A stretch of 64,000 nucleotides of DNA from Emcibacter sp. SYSU 3D8. Lineage in GTDB: Bacteria > Pseudomonadota > Alphaproteobacteria > SMXS01. The notes beneath the pieces are model-generated. The model ran no database searches, was not told the origin of the DNA, and saw only the letters and a program-made list of their open reading frames with translations. Shown piece by piece: positions 1 to 8,869 of the stretch. The stretch's first letter is position 1. The number at the start of each line of letters is the position of its first letter. The translations under genes and the position numbers were made by a program. Where the stretch lies: assembly GCF_039655875.1 (NCBI RefSeq), contig NZ_JBBYXK010000001.1:992001-1056000 (forward strand), given 5' to 3'.

Positions 1-2
1 GT

Positions 3-506
3 CCGACGCTGCGCGCCGCCCGATCGGCACGGATCATGATCGTTGGCCAGGCCCCGGGCACCCGCGTCCATGAAACCGGCATCCCGTGGAACGACCGCAG
101 CGGCGACCGGCTGCGGGAATGGCTCGGGCTGGACAGCAACACATTCTATGACGAGAGCCGCATCGCCATCGTACCCATGGGATTCTGCTATCCCGGCACC
201 CACCCCAATGGCGGCGACGCACCGCCCCGGCCGGAATGCGCGCCGCTATGGCACGACCAGCTCCGCGCCCAGCTGCCGGACATCGAACTCACCCTGCTGG
301 TCGGCGCCTACGCGCAGGCCCGCTATCTGGGCGAAAGGCGCGGCTCCACCATGACCGAGACTGTCGGCCGCTGGGCCGATTACCTGCCGCACTTCTTTCC
401 GACGCCGCATCCGAGCTGGCGGAATACGGCCTGGCTGAAGAAAAATCCGTGGTTCTCGGATGTGGCCCTGCCCGCGCTAAGGCGTCGCCTCGAGACCCTG
501 CTTTAG
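3..506 (+). CDS. Uracil-DNA glycosylase family protein (5' end outside window)
   Basis: Likely a uracil-DNA glycosylase superfamily member (COG1573 type), which removes uracil from DNA in base-excision repair. The frame is open from the first bases of the window, so the gene begins upstream; the ATG at 36 is internal because the conserved block G-Q-A-P-G-T (motif 1) directly follows it. H-E-T-G-I-P and G-D-R-L-R-E-W-L follow as expected for this family, and the C-terminal H-P-S-W-R motif near residue 127 after that ATG matches the second active-site motif. The 3' end overlaps the convergent secreted-protease gene by 30 bases. It differs from the type-4 enzyme at 20618 in lacking an obvious iron-sulfur cysteine set in the visible part. 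The family call is firm, the exact substrate is not. Confidence 0.85.
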   Translation, partial: PTLRAARSARIMIVGQAPGTRVHETGIPWNDRSGDRLREWLGLDSNTFYDESRIAIVPMGFCYPGTHPNGGDAPPRPECAPLWHDQLRAQLPDIELTLLVGAYAQARYLGERRGSTMTETVGRWADYLPHFFPTPHPSWRNTAWLKKNPWFSDVALPALRRRLETLL

Positions 507-2090
507 CGAGTCTCCGGCGACCGCGTAAATCGCCTCCAGCCGTTCGCGCGCCTGACGCACCACGACCGGATCGCGGCCCCACGCGACCACATGCTCATAG
601 GACCGGACCGCATCAACGATCTCGCCGCGCTTCAGGTGGGTATGGGCCGCGATCAGCTCGATCTCCTGGTTCATGGGCAACAGCCGCTGCGCCCGCTGGA
701 CCAGCGCGATTATTTCGTCGGGAGGCCTGCCCGGCTGGATCAACCAGGTGCGCGCCAGTCCCGACAGGGACTGGGCATGATCAGGATCGATTGCCAGCGC
801 CCGGCGGTACGACTTGGTCGCGGCAGCAAGGAACCCCTCGCCGCCCGGTTTGTCCGCAGAAACCAGCTCCGCCGCGCGCCGCAGATCCAACTCGCCCCTG
901 AGGCTTGCCACGTCCGGGTCGGCGTCAGCGGCCGGGCCGGCTTGTGCCAGGATTGTCTCTGCCTTGGCGATGTCGTCGTTGGTAATGGCGACCGCGGCAA
1001 GCAGCGCCCTTGCCCTCATATTGCCAGGATTGGTGGCAATGGCGCTCTGCAGCAGTTCCACGCCCTTGCTTTGCACGGGTGAAAAATGCAGCAGCGTATA
1101 GGCCAGCTGCTCGCGGACTTCATCGGCCGGCGGCACCCGAATCGCGGGCTGCGGCAACGGGCCCGCAGGCCGTTCGAATCGCTCCACGCCATAGCGGGCC
1201 ATACGCCGGTATTGCCGCAGATGGCGCGAAAAGTCCTCGATCGACTCACCGAAGACATCCTCGAACGCCGGCACGAAGTCGACCATGGGCGTATTGAGGC
1301 GATCGAGAAACGCATAGAGCTTCGCCCGCCGGTCCGGGTCGGTCATCAGATAGTGCACAACCAGCCAGGATTCCGCATTGAAGTCGCTGTTTCCGTGGCC
1401 GGTCTCGTAACCCCTGGCGTTGAGCAACGAGCCAATCGGAATCCGCCGCGTCTTCTCAAGGGTCAGCACACGGTGCATGGGCGGCGCCCCGACCTTGTAA
1501 CGCCCGTCGCCGCTGACGTCGAACGTCGACAGGAATTCGGCATAGCCCTCATGGAACCACAGCGGATATCGCCTCTTGGCATCGATCTCCAGCAGGTAGT
1601 GGACATATTCATGGAACACGCCGTCCATGCCGACAGTGCGGGTATTCTGCCTGGCGCGGTAGATCGGGCCATAGGCGGTATAAGTGATCTGGAGACTGTC
1701 GGTGCCGTCGGGCGCCCGGGCGGTCAGGTTGACCGCGGCCAGACCGCCGCGATAACTCTGCTGGAATGCCCCGAACACGTTATCGGTGCCGATCAGCGCC
1801 TTGAGCTGGCTGGCGCCAACCAGCGCGACAATATGGAACGGCAGCGGATTCGATTCGATATCGAGGTTGGTCGCCTCGATCACCAACCTGCGGAAGTCCT
1901 CGAGATTCTCGATGAGGTAGCGGGCGCGGCCCTCGCCGGCGTTTGTCAGCACGACGAAATTGTCGGTGCGCGCCTCGGTCCACGAAGCTTCGGCAATCTT
2001 GCTGACATCGGCGGCGCCGGCGCATGAGGGTGCCGCCGTTACGGCGAACATGGTCACGAGCACCAGCCATCCAAGCTTCTTAGCGGCCAT
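477..2090 (-). CDS. Secreted HExxH metalloprotease-like protein with C-terminal TPR repeats
   Basis: A 537-residue protein that I recognise only by its parts. Residues 1-26 form a Sec signal peptide ending in A-G-A-A. A DUF1570-like domain follows: residues 160-164 read H-E-Y-V-H and a second glutamate sits in W-F-H-E-G-Y at 178-183, the spacing of a gluzincin zinc site (two histidines and a downstream glutamate). From about residue 320 the sequence is alanine-rich helical and reads as tetratricopeptide repeats. It probably acts in the periplasm as a peptidase or scaffold. The gene is divergent from the MaoC gene and its 3' end overlaps the convergent UDG-like gene. Substrate is unknown. Confidence 0.75.
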   Translation of the reverse strand: MAAKKLGWLVLVTMFAVTAAPSCAGAADVSKIAEASWTEARTDNFVVLTNAGEGRARYLIENLEDFRRLVIEATNLDIESNPLPFHIVALVGASQLKALIGTDNVFGAFQQSYRGGLAAVNLTARAPDGTDSLQITYTAYGPIYRARQNTRTVGMDGVFHEYVHYLLEIDAKRRYPLWFHEGYAEFLSTFDVSGDGRYKVGAPPMHRVLTLEKTRRIPIGSLLNARGYETGHGNSDFNAESWLVVHYLMTDPDRRAKLYAFLDRLNTPMVDFVPAFEDVFGESIEDFSRHLRQYRRMARYGVERFERPAGPLPQPAIRVPPADEVREQLAYTLLHFSPVQSKGVELLQSAIATNPGNMRARALLAAVAITNDDIAKAETILAQAGPAADADPDVASLRGELDLRRAAELVSADKPGGEGFLAAATKSYRRALAIDPDHAQSLSGLARTWLIQPGRPPDEIIALVQRAQRLLPMNQEIELIAAHTHLKRGEIVDAVRSYEHVVAWGRDPVVVRQARERLEAIYAVAGDSLKQGLEATP

Positions 2091-2172
2091 GCAGTCTATC
2101 CCCTTTACCGGACAAGAGATGTGGAGCTAGGGTCGGCCCGACAAGGGACATTCGGGAAACGGGAGACGCCGC

Positions 2173-2664
2173 GTGGCACAGGTAACGACTCATTTCGACA
2201 AGATCGAGGAATTGATCGGCAAGAAGCTTGGTACGTCCGACTGGTTGCTGGTGGATCAGGACAGGGTCAATAAATTCGCCGAGGCGACCGGTGATTTCCA
2301 GTGGATCCACGTCAATCCGGAACGCGCGGCCAAGGAATTTCCGGCAGGCGGCACCATCGCCCATGGCTATCTGACGCTGTCGCTGCTGCCCGGTCTGATG
2401 CAGGATATCCTTGCGGTCGAGGGTGTGGGACACGGCATCAACTATGGCAGCAACAAGGTGCGCTTCACCAACATGGTCAAGGTCGGCTCGCGCGTGCGCG
2501 CCCACCAGACCCTGAAGAACGTCGAAACCCGCAAGGACGGGGGCAAGCAGATGACCTACGAGGTCACCGTGGAAATCGAAGGCCAGGAGCGTCCGGCATT
2601 GATTGCCGAGAGCCTCGGACTGATGTATCCCGGCACGGGCACCAACAGCCTGTCCAAGGAGTAA
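2173..2664 (+). CDS. MaoC family (R)-specific enoyl-CoA hydratase-like protein
   Basis: A single hotdog-fold MaoC dehydratase domain of 163 residues. The catalytic pair is visible in D-F-Q-W-I-H (residues 41-46), where aspartate and histidine are the expected acid-base residues, followed by G-G-T-I-A-H-G-Y. The family hydrates or dehydrates acyl-CoA thioesters in fatty-acid or polyhydroxyalkanoate metabolism; the real substrate cannot be read here. The start is GTG at 2173, the only start close to the conserved N-terminus. Only one base separates its stop from the carbonic anhydrase start, so the two are probably co-transcribed. Confidence 0.88.
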   Translation: MAQVTTHFDKIEELIGKKLGTSDWLLVDQDRVNKFAEATGDFQWIHVNPERAAKEFPAGGTIAHGYLTLSLLPGLMQDILAVEGVGHGINYGSNKVRFTNMVKVGSRVRAHQTLKNVETRKDGGKQMTYEVTVEIEGQERPALIAESLGLMYPGTGTNSLSKE

Positions 2665-2665
2665 G

Positions 2666-3304
2666 ATGCCGCAACACTGGATCCGGCGGTTCGCGCAGGG
2701 CTACAGGTCCTTCCGCCAGAACTATTTCGAGAAGAACCGGCAGCTGTTCCAACAGTTGCGCGATGGCCAGACACCCAAGGTGATGCTGGTCAGTTGCTGC
2801 GATTCGCGGGTCGAGCCGTCGCTCATCCTGGACGCGGGTCCCGGCGACCTGTTCATCGCCCGCAACATCGCCAATCTGATTCCGCCCTACGAGCCGGACA
2901 TGCACCATCACGGCACCAGCGCGGCGCTGGAGTTCGCGGTAAAGAATCTGGGTGTCAGCCATATCGTGGTGATGGGTCACGCCGAGTGCGGCGGCATTGC
3001 CGCGGCGCTGGCGGGCGAGCTGGCCGGCGAGAGCCAGTTCATCGGCACCTGGGTGTCGATGATCTCGCCGATCCGCAATGCAGTGCTGAAGGAAGCCGGC
3101 GATCGCCCGGTGGCCGAGCAGCAACGCCTGCTCGAGCAGCGCTCCATCGTGCAGTCGCTGCGAAACCTGGACAGCTTTCCCTTCGTCGTGGAACGTGTCC
3201 AGGCGGGCAGCCTGTTCATTCATGGCTGGTGGTTCGACATTCATTCCGGCGACCTGCTCGCCTACGATTCGGCGTCCGATGCATTTGGCCCACTGCCGTT
3301 CTGA
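2666..3304 (+). CDS. Beta-class carbonic anhydrase
   Basis: Catalyses the reversible hydration of CO2 to bicarbonate in the cytoplasm. The zinc-binding and catalytic residues are all visible: C44, D46 and R48 in S-C-C-D-S-R, then H105 and C108 in M-G-H-A-E-C-G-G. The length (212 residues) is normal for the clade found in proteobacteria. It follows the MaoC gene by one base, so they likely share a transcript, and it is followed by a 148-base gap before the putrescine operon. There is no signal peptide. Assignment is secure; whether it supplies bicarbonate to carboxylases or buffers pH is not visible. Confidence 0.95.
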   Translation: MPQHWIRRFAQGYRSFRQNYFEKNRQLFQQLRDGQTPKVMLVSCCDSRVEPSLILDAGPGDLFIARNIANLIPPYEPDMHHHGTSAALEFAVKNLGVSHIVVMGHAECGGIAAALAGELAGESQFIGTWVSMISPIRNAVLKEAGDRPVAEQQRLLEQRSIVQSLRNLDSFPFVVERVQAGSLFIHGWWFDIHSGDLLAYDSASDAFGPLPF

Positions 3305-3452
3305 CAGCCGGCAAGGATCAAGCCGCGTTCGGCACATCCGTTGACTGCCGCGACTGATATCAGCAGAGTTTCCTGACCGCCGCACCTGCGGCGAGTGCTG
3401 TGTACGACAGACCCGGCTGCAGAGCCGGCTCGCACCGACGGAGGGGCAACCG

Positions 3453-4592
3453 ATGCGGAACTGGATATCTCTGGGCGTTCTCATTGTTCTGGGCACCGCG
3501 CTCACGGCCTGCGGCGACGACACCGTCAGCGGCAAATCCGATGCAGGCGCGGCGAACAACGAAGAGAAAATCGTCAACGTCTACAACTGGTCCGATTACA
3601 TCGCCGCCGACACACTGGAGAACTTCCAGAAGGAAACCGGCATCAAGGTCCGGTACGACGTCTATGATTCCATGTCCATGCTCGAGGCGAAGCTGCTTGC
3701 CGGCGGGTCTGGTTATGACGTGGTGTTTCCGTCGCTGACCCCGTTTCTGGCGCAGCAGATCAAGGCAGGCATCTACCAGCCACTCGACTGGTCGAAGCTG
3801 ACCAATTCCGCCGGCCTGTCGCCGACGATCCTCAAGACGATGTCGAAGAACGACCCGGAAAACACCTACAGCGTGCCCTACATGGTCGCGCCCACCGGGA
3901 TCGGCATTAACGTGGCGAAGGTGAAGGAGCGCCTGGGCGCCGTGCCGCAGGGCAGCGGCGACCTGCTGTTCAGCCCCGAGGTCACGGCGAAGCTGGAGGA
4001 TTGCGGCATCAGCCTGCTGGACGATCCCGTCGATGTGATTCCGGCGGTACTCGCCTGGATGGGCAAGGATCCGATCAGCCAGGACCCGGCGGATCTGGCC
4101 GCCGCCATGGAGGTCCTGAAGGAAATCCGGCCCAACCTGAAATACATCCACTCGTCGTCCTACATCAACGACCTGGCCAATGGCGACCTGTGCGTGGCGC
4201 AGGGCTATGGCGGCGACCTGATCCAGGCCCGCGACCGGGCCAAGGAAGCCGACAACGGCGTCGAGATCATGGCCCTGCTGCCGCGGGAGGGCACGGCGTT
4301 CGTCATCGACACCATGGCAATTCCCAAGGATGCGCCGCATCCCGGCAACGCCCACATCTTCATCAATTACATGATGCGGCCCGGCGTGGTGGCGGCGATC
4401 ACCAACACCACGGGCTATGCCAACGCCGTGCCGGCGTCGCTCGAGAACGTTGACGACGCGATCAAGTCCGATCCGTTCATCTATCCCTCCGACGAGGAGC
4501 GCGCCAAGGGCTTCTCGGTGCCGCCTGCCGACAAGGATTACGAGCGGGAGCGCACCCGGGCATGGTCGACGCTCAAGACGGAGATCAATTAA
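3453..4592 (+). CDS. potF: Putrescine/spermidine ABC transporter substrate-binding lipoprotein (PotF type)
   Basis: The periplasmic binding component of a polyamine importer. Residues 1-20 are a lipoprotein signal with lipobox L-T-A-C, so the protein should be membrane-anchored. The mature part begins with V-Y-N-W-S-D-Y-I-A, the polyamine-binding signature, and has Y-I-N-D-L-A-N-G-D and R-A-K-E-A as in PotF. Length, 379 residues, is typical. It opens a four-gene operon potF-G-H-I with no gaps: the next start codon follows its stop directly. PotF-like (putrescine) is favoured over PotD (spermidine) by overall resemblance, but substrate choice between them is an inference. Confidence 0.93.
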   Translation: MRNWISLGVLIVLGTALTACGDDTVSGKSDAGAANNEEKIVNVYNWSDYIAADTLENFQKETGIKVRYDVYDSMSMLEAKLLAGGSGYDVVFPSLTPFLAQQIKAGIYQPLDWSKLTNSAGLSPTILKTMSKNDPENTYSVPYMVAPTGIGINVAKVKERLGAVPQGSGDLLFSPEVTAKLEDCGISLLDDPVDVIPAVLAWMGKDPISQDPADLAAAMEVLKEIRPNLKYIHSSSYINDLANGDLCVAQGYGGDLIQARDRAKEADNGVEIMALLPREGTAFVIDTMAIPKDAPHPGNAHIFINYMMRPGVVAAITNTTGYANAVPASLENVDDAIKSDPFIYPSDEERAKGFSVPPADKDYERERTRAWSTLKTEIN

Positions 4593-5735
4593 TTGGCCGT
4601 TGGGTCTGGCGGCCTGCAGGACAAACCATGGACCGATCCGACCGCCGAGCCATTCATCCGTATCGAAGGCGTTTCGAAACACTTCGGTGACGTCGCGGCG
4701 GTCAACGGCGTCGACCTCAATATCTACCGGGGCGAGTTCTTCGCCCTGCTTGGCGCGTCGGGCTGCGGCAAGACCACCCTGCTGCGCATGCTCGCCGGAT
4801 TCGAGACGCCCAGCGCCGGCAGGATATTCATCGACGGCGTCGATATGGCGGGCATCCCGCCCTATCGGCGCCCGGTGAACATGATGTTCCAGTCCTACGC
4901 GCTGTTTCCGCACATGACCGTGGGCCAGAACGTGGCGTTTGGCCTGCAGCAGGACGGGGTCGCCAGGGCCGAAATCGCCGGGCGCGTGGCCGAGATGCTG
5001 GATCTGGTACAGATCCGGGCGCTGGAAAAGCGCAAGCCCGATCAGCTTTCCGGCGGCCAGCGGCAGCGCGTGGCGCTGGCCCGGGCGCTGGTGAAGCGTC
5101 CCAAGCTGGTGCTGCTCGACGAGCCGTTGGGCGCACTAGACCGGAAGCTGCGCGAACAGACCCAGTTCGAGTTGGTCAATATCCAGGAAGAGCTGGGAAT
5201 GACCTTCGTCATCGTCACCCACGACCAGGAAGAGGCCATGACCATGGCCAGCCGCGTCTGCGTGATGAATGCGGGCATGGTCGAACAGGTCGGCGCGCCG
5301 GCCGAAGTCTACGAATATCCAAATTCACGCTTCGTCGCCGACTTCATCGGCGCCGCCAACCTGTTCGACGGCGTGGTGATCGAGGCAAGCCCGACACAGA
5401 CCCGCGTGGCATCGCCTGACCTGGGCGCCGACATCGTCGTCGGCACCGGCGGCACGGCGGCGGTGGGCGCGTCTGTCAGCGTCATGGTGCGGCCGGAGAA
5501 AATCCAGGTCATCGCCGACGGCAGCCCTGCGGCGGGTTTCAACTGGGCCGAGGGCATCGTTCGCGAGATCGCGTATCTGGGCGACGTGTCGGTCTATCAT
5601 GTCGAACTGCCGTCGGGAAAACGCATCCAGTTCACCCGCGCCAACCTGTTGCACACAACCGACAACCCGCTGACCTGGGACGACAAGGTCCGGTTCCAGT
5701 GGCATCCCGCCAACGGCATCCTGCTGGTGATATGA
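4593..5735 (+). CDS. potG: Putrescine ABC transporter ATP-binding protein
   Basis: The ATPase that powers polyamine uptake. Walker A is G-A-S-G-C-G-K-T-T at residues 54-62, the Q-loop is in M-M-F-Q-S-Y-A-L-F, the signature is L-S-G-G-Q-R-Q-R-V, Walker B is L-V-L-L-D-E-P, and the H-loop is I-V-T-H-D. A C-terminal TOBE-like domain occupies roughly residues 270-380. The start appears to be TTG at 4593, directly abutting the potF stop: no in-frame ATG or GTG lies between it and the conserved I-R-I-E-G-V-S-K segment. Its stop overlaps the potH start in ATGA, a mark of translational coupling. Confidence 0.94.
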   Translation: MAVGSGGLQDKPWTDPTAEPFIRIEGVSKHFGDVAAVNGVDLNIYRGEFFALLGASGCGKTTLLRMLAGFETPSAGRIFIDGVDMAGIPPYRRPVNMMFQSYALFPHMTVGQNVAFGLQQDGVARAEIAGRVAEMLDLVQIRALEKRKPDQLSGGQRQRVALARALVKRPKLVLLDEPLGALDRKLREQTQFELVNIQEELGMTFVIVTHDQEEAMTMASRVCVMNAGMVEQVGAPAEVYEYPNSRFVADFIGAANLFDGVVIEASPTQTRVASPDLGADIVVGTGGTAAVGASVSVMVRPEKIQVIADGSPAAGFNWAEGIVREIAYLGDVSVYHVELPSGKRIQFTRANLLHTTDNPLTWDDKVRFQWHPANGILLVI

Positions 5736-6667
5736 GGTCGCCCGCCAAAACCCTGGCCGCCGCGGTCCGCAGGCTTCACCAGCCCGGCGCTGGCGGGCGT
5801 CTGGTGGCGCTGTCCATACCCTATGCGTGGCTTGCCCTGTTCTTCCTGCTGCCGCTGCTGATCGTGCTGAAGATCAGCGTGTCGGAAAGCGTCATGGGCA
5901 TTCCGCCCTACGAGCCGATCTTCAAGGCCGCCGAGAACGCACGGGTGCAGATACACCTGACCTTCTCGAACTTCATGCTGCTGCTGCGCGACAATCTGTA
6001 TGTGGTTGCCTACCTCAATTCGGTGAAGATCGCCGCCATCTCCACGCTGGTGTCGGTCCTGCTCGGCTACACCATGGCCTACGGCATCGTGCGCAGCCCG
6101 CTGCGCTGGCGCTACCTGCTGCTGATGCTGATCATCATCCCGTTCTGGACGTCCTTCCTGATCCGCATCTACGCGATGATCGGCTTCCTGAAGGACAACG
6201 GGCTGATCAACAATGTGCTGATGGCGCTGGGCGTCATCGATCAGCCGCTGCCGATCATGTATACGCCGGCCGCCATCTATATCGGCATCGTCTACTCCTA
6301 CCTGCCCTTCATGGTGCTGCCGATCTATGCGGCGCTCGAGCGCATGGACCCGAGTCTGCTCGAGGCGGCCAGCGACCTGGGCGCGAAGCCGTGGAAGGCG
6401 TTCCTGCGGGTGACGTTGCCCCTGTCCATGCCCGGCGTGATCGCCGGCTCGCTGCTGGTATTCATTCCGGCCGTGGGCGAGTTTGTTATCCCCGAGCTGC
6501 TCGGAGGCCTCGGCTCGCCGATGATCGGCAAGGTGTTATGGGCCGAGTTCTTCAACAATCGCGACTGGCCGGTGGCGTCGGCGGTCGCCGTCGCCATGCT
6601 GGCGCTGCTGGTCGTGCCGGTCATGATGTTCGACCGCTTCGCCAGCAAATATTTCCGGGCACGCTGA
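5732..6667 (+). CDS. potH: Putrescine ABC transporter permease, subunit 1 (PotH/PotB type)
   Basis: An inner-membrane permease of about 311 residues with six hydrophobic segments and the permease loop E-A-A-S-D-L-G-A (residues near 210-217), which docks onto the ATPase. The start is the ATG at 5732, four bases before the end of potG (ATGA overlap); a longer frame starting at 5699 would overlap potG more and adds nothing conserved. Its stop TGA overlaps the ATG of potI by one base. It pairs with PotI to form the channel for polyamine entry. Confidence 0.93.
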   Translation: MRSPAKTLAAAVRRLHQPGAGGRLVALSIPYAWLALFFLLPLLIVLKISVSESVMGIPPYEPIFKAAENARVQIHLTFSNFMLLLRDNLYVVAYLNSVKIAAISTLVSVLLGYTMAYGIVRSPLRWRYLLLMLIIIPFWTSFLIRIYAMIGFLKDNGLINNVLMALGVIDQPLPIMYTPAAIYIGIVYSYLPFMVLPIYAALERMDPSLLEAASDLGAKPWKAFLRVTLPLSMPGVIAGSLLVFIPAVGEFVIPELLGGLGSPMIGKVLWAEFFNNRDWPVASAVAVAMLALLVVPVMMFDRFASKYFRAR

Positions 6668-7464
6668 TGGCTGGACGCACGCCCTGGTTCGCCATCTCCA
6701 TGCTCGTCCTGGGCTACCTGTTTCTCTACAGCCCCATTGTTTCGCTGATCGTCTATTCGTTCAACGAATCGCGTCTCGTCACGGTGTGGGCCGGCTTCTC
6801 GACCAAGTGGTATGGCGAGCTGATGCACAACGACGCGCTGCTCGAGGGCGCCTGGCGCAGCGTGCAGATCGCCTTCCTGACGGCAACGCTGGCGGTGGTG
6901 CTGGGCACCCTTGCCGCGTTCGCGTTGATCCGGTTCGGAAATTTTCGGGGCCGCACCCTGTTCGCGGGCATGGTCACCGCGCCCCTGGTGATGCCCGAGG
7001 TGATCACGGGGCTTTCGCTTCTGCTGCTGTTCGTCGCCATGGAGGGCGTTATCGGGTGGCCCGGACGCGGCATGATGACCATCGTCATCGCGCACGCCAC
7101 CTTCGCGACAGCTTATGTGACCGTCGTCGTCCAGTCACGGCTCGGCCAACTGGACATGAGCCTCGAGGAAGCGGCCCTGGACCTGGGCGCAAAGCCGTTC
7201 AAGGTGGTGCGGGTGATCACCCTGCCGCTGATCTGGCCCGCCATGCTGGCCGGCTGGCTGCTCGCCTTCACCCTGTCGTTCGACGATCTGGTCATTGCCA
7301 CCTTCACCTCGGGACCGGGCGCCAAAACCCTGCCGATGGAAGTCTTCTCCAGCGTCCGCATGGGCGTCAGCCCCCAGATCAATGCGCTCGCCACCATCTT
7401 CATCGTCGTGGTGACCAGCATGGTGGTCATCGCCAACCAGATCGCCTTTCGCCGGCGCGCCTAG
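6667..7464 (+). CDS. potI: Putrescine ABC transporter permease, subunit 2 (PotI/PotC type)
   Basis: The second permease of the polyamine importer, 265 residues, with an N-terminal membrane anchor (residues 8-30) and five further hydrophobic stretches. The cytoplasmic loop E-E-A-A-L-D-L-G-A matches the EAA motif and the following F-D-D-L-V-I-A segment is characteristic of PotI/PotC. It starts in the stop codon of potH (TGATG), consistent with coupled translation, and is the last gene of the operon; the next gene is convergent 39 bases away. Confidence 0.93.
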   Translation: MAGRTPWFAISMLVLGYLFLYSPIVSLIVYSFNESRLVTVWAGFSTKWYGELMHNDALLEGAWRSVQIAFLTATLAVVLGTLAAFALIRFGNFRGRTLFAGMVTAPLVMPEVITGLSLLLLFVAMEGVIGWPGRGMMTIVIAHATFATAYVTVVVQSRLGQLDMSLEEAALDLGAKPFKVVRVITLPLIWPAMLAGWLLAFTLSFDDLVIATFTSGPGAKTLPMEVFSSVRMGVSPQINALATIFIVVVTSMVVIANQIAFRRRA

Positions 7465-7503
7465 GGCCGTCGGCGGGTGGCCGGTTCACCCCGGTCCCCG
7501 ACC

Positions 7504-7863
7504 TCATTTTGCGATCAGAGCGGCCAGCAGCGCCACCACCTCATCGGGTGGCGCAGGCTTGCGGAGCAGCGCCACTTCGCCGCGCCGCGGCTCCAGGGCG
7601 GCCGGCAGATTGGCTGCTGTAAACAGGACAATGGGAACGCCGCCCGCGAGGAGCACTTCCGCGAGCGGCGTGACGTCCCTGTCCCTCAGGTTGCAATCCA
7701 GGATGGCGCCGGCGACGGTCGCATCCCTGAGCAGCGCCAGGCCTTGCCTCACCGTCGAAACCGGGCCAATGACCGCGCCACCGGCAGTTCTGACGGCATC
7801 TGCCAGGTCCATGGCAATGAAGGGTTCATCTTCAACGATGAGGATTGGGACGCCATCGAACAT
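7504..7863 (-). CDS. Single-domain response regulator receiver protein
   Basis: A stand-alone CheY-like receiver with no output domain. The acidic pair is in I-V-E-D-E-P near residue 10, the phospho-acceptor aspartate is in A-I-L-D-C-N-L near residue 55, the switch threonine is in V-L-F-T-A-A-N and the conserved lysine is in L-L-R-K-P. I chose the ATG at 7863 because the conserved strand beta-1 starts three residues later; an upstream ATG at 7902 would add 13 unconserved residues. Such proteins act as phosphate sinks, phosphorelay carriers or kinase modulators. It diverges from the Crp/Fnr gene across a region with GTAC repeats, which suggests joint regulation. No partner kinase is seen. Confidence 0.82.
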   Translation of the reverse strand: MFDGVPILIVEDEPFIAMDLADAVRTAGGAVIGPVSTVRQGLALLRDATVAGAILDCNLRDRDVTPLAEVLLAGGVPIVLFTAANLPAALEPRRGEVALLRKPAPPDEVVALLAALIAK

Positions 7864-7967
7864 GTCACACCGTCCCGCAAGATTTCCAAGATATTCGAGC
7901 ACCGAACTTTTCTCTCGCGGCTTCAGGCTCCCTTGAGCATGAGCAGCCGCAAGATTATCGGCACTAT

Positions 7968-8044
7968 TCGTACGATAACGTACAGTTCACTGATTGGTTC
8001 GCCAAGAATCATCATTCCGTACGGATTGTGTACGTGTTCGTACC
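7968..8044. promoter_or_regulatory. Array of five helically spaced GTAC-centred sites
   Basis: Five GTAC cores lie at 7970, 7980, 8019, 8030 and 8040, spaced by 10, 39, 11 and 10 bases, that is close to whole helical turns. Two are embedded in longer perfect palindromes: TCGTACGA at 7968-7975 and TCCGTACGGA at 8016-8025. They lie between the divergent receiver gene and Crp/Fnr gene, where an operator array would be expected. Which protein binds is unknown. Confidence 0.5.
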
Positions 8045-8164
8045 GACAGAATAATTTCATGAACATAGCGTGTGCGCCCTATATAAGGGGCATCGGCCTG
8101 CAGATGCTCGTTGGGCGCGGCCGGCTGAGAGTATGTCCTCCCGCCCTGGCTGAAGGGAGGCAAT

Positions 8165-8869
8165 GTGCAATCCGTTATCACGAAACCCCTTCGCAACCGG
8201 TTGCTTGCCGCGCTGTCCGGCAGTGACGCGGCGCTGCTGACGCCTCACCTCGTGCTGGTCGACCTTGAAAAGCACCAGATCCTGATCGAGCCGGGTGAGG
8301 AGATGCAGTTCTGCTGGTTCATCGAGGCCGGCATCGCCTCGATCGTTGCCGGCACGCTTCGCGGCGACCAGACCGAAGTCGGTCTGGTTGGCTGTGATGG
8401 CATGGTCGATGTTGCCGTGCTCCACACCCTGAACCACTCGTCGCTACGCGTATTCGTGCAGGCGGCCGGCCAGGCCTACCGGATCCAGATCGCGGCGATA
8501 CAGGGTGCGCTGCAACGCAGCGAGACCCTGCGCAGCGAATTGCTGCGATACTCCCATGCGCTGCTGGTCCAGGTCTCGAGCACCACCCTCGCCAACGCAT
8601 CATGCACCCTCGAGGAGCGTCTCGCGCGCTGGCTGCTCATGTATCACGACCGCTCGGATGGCGACGACCTGTTCATGACACATGAAATTCTGTCGCTGAT
8701 GCTCAATGTGCGCCGGGCGGGCGTGTCGCTGACGCTCAAGTCGCTCCAGACCCGGAGCATACTAAGTTCGCGGCGCGGTGTGATCGCGATCACCGATCGT
8801 CTGGCGCTCGAGAAGATCGCCGGCGATGGTTACGGCGTGGCGGAAAAACTCTCTGCCTCATCGGCCTGA
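8165..8869 (+). CDS. Crp/Fnr family transcriptional regulator
   Basis: A 234-residue regulator with an N-terminal cyclic-nucleotide-binding-like beta-roll (about residues 15-130) and a C-terminal winged helix of the Crp type, including S-L-M-L-N-V-R-R-A-G-V as the recognition region. There are no clustered N-terminal cysteines, so it is not an oxygen sensor of the FNR type, and the signal cannot be read. The start is GTG at 8165, placed six bases after the strong ribosome-binding site GGGAGG. It belongs to a subgroup that alphaproteobacteria carry in many copies. It is divergent from the receiver protein. Confidence 0.88.
   Translation: MQSVITKPLRNRLLAALSGSDAALLTPHLVLVDLEKHQILIEPGEEMQFCWFIEAGIASIVAGTLRGDQTEVGLVGCDGMVDVAVLHTLNHSSLRVFVQAAGQAYRIQIAAIQGALQRSETLRSELLRYSHALLVQVSSTTLANASCTLEERLARWLLMYHDRSDGDDLFMTHEILSLMLNVRRAGVSLTLKSLQTRSILSSRRGVIAITDRLALEKIAGDGYGVAEKLSASSA

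Noticed and set aside
3360-4913. Minus-strand open frame of 517 codons antisense to potF
   Set aside because: PotF and PotG are certain on the plus strand; the shadow has no family features.
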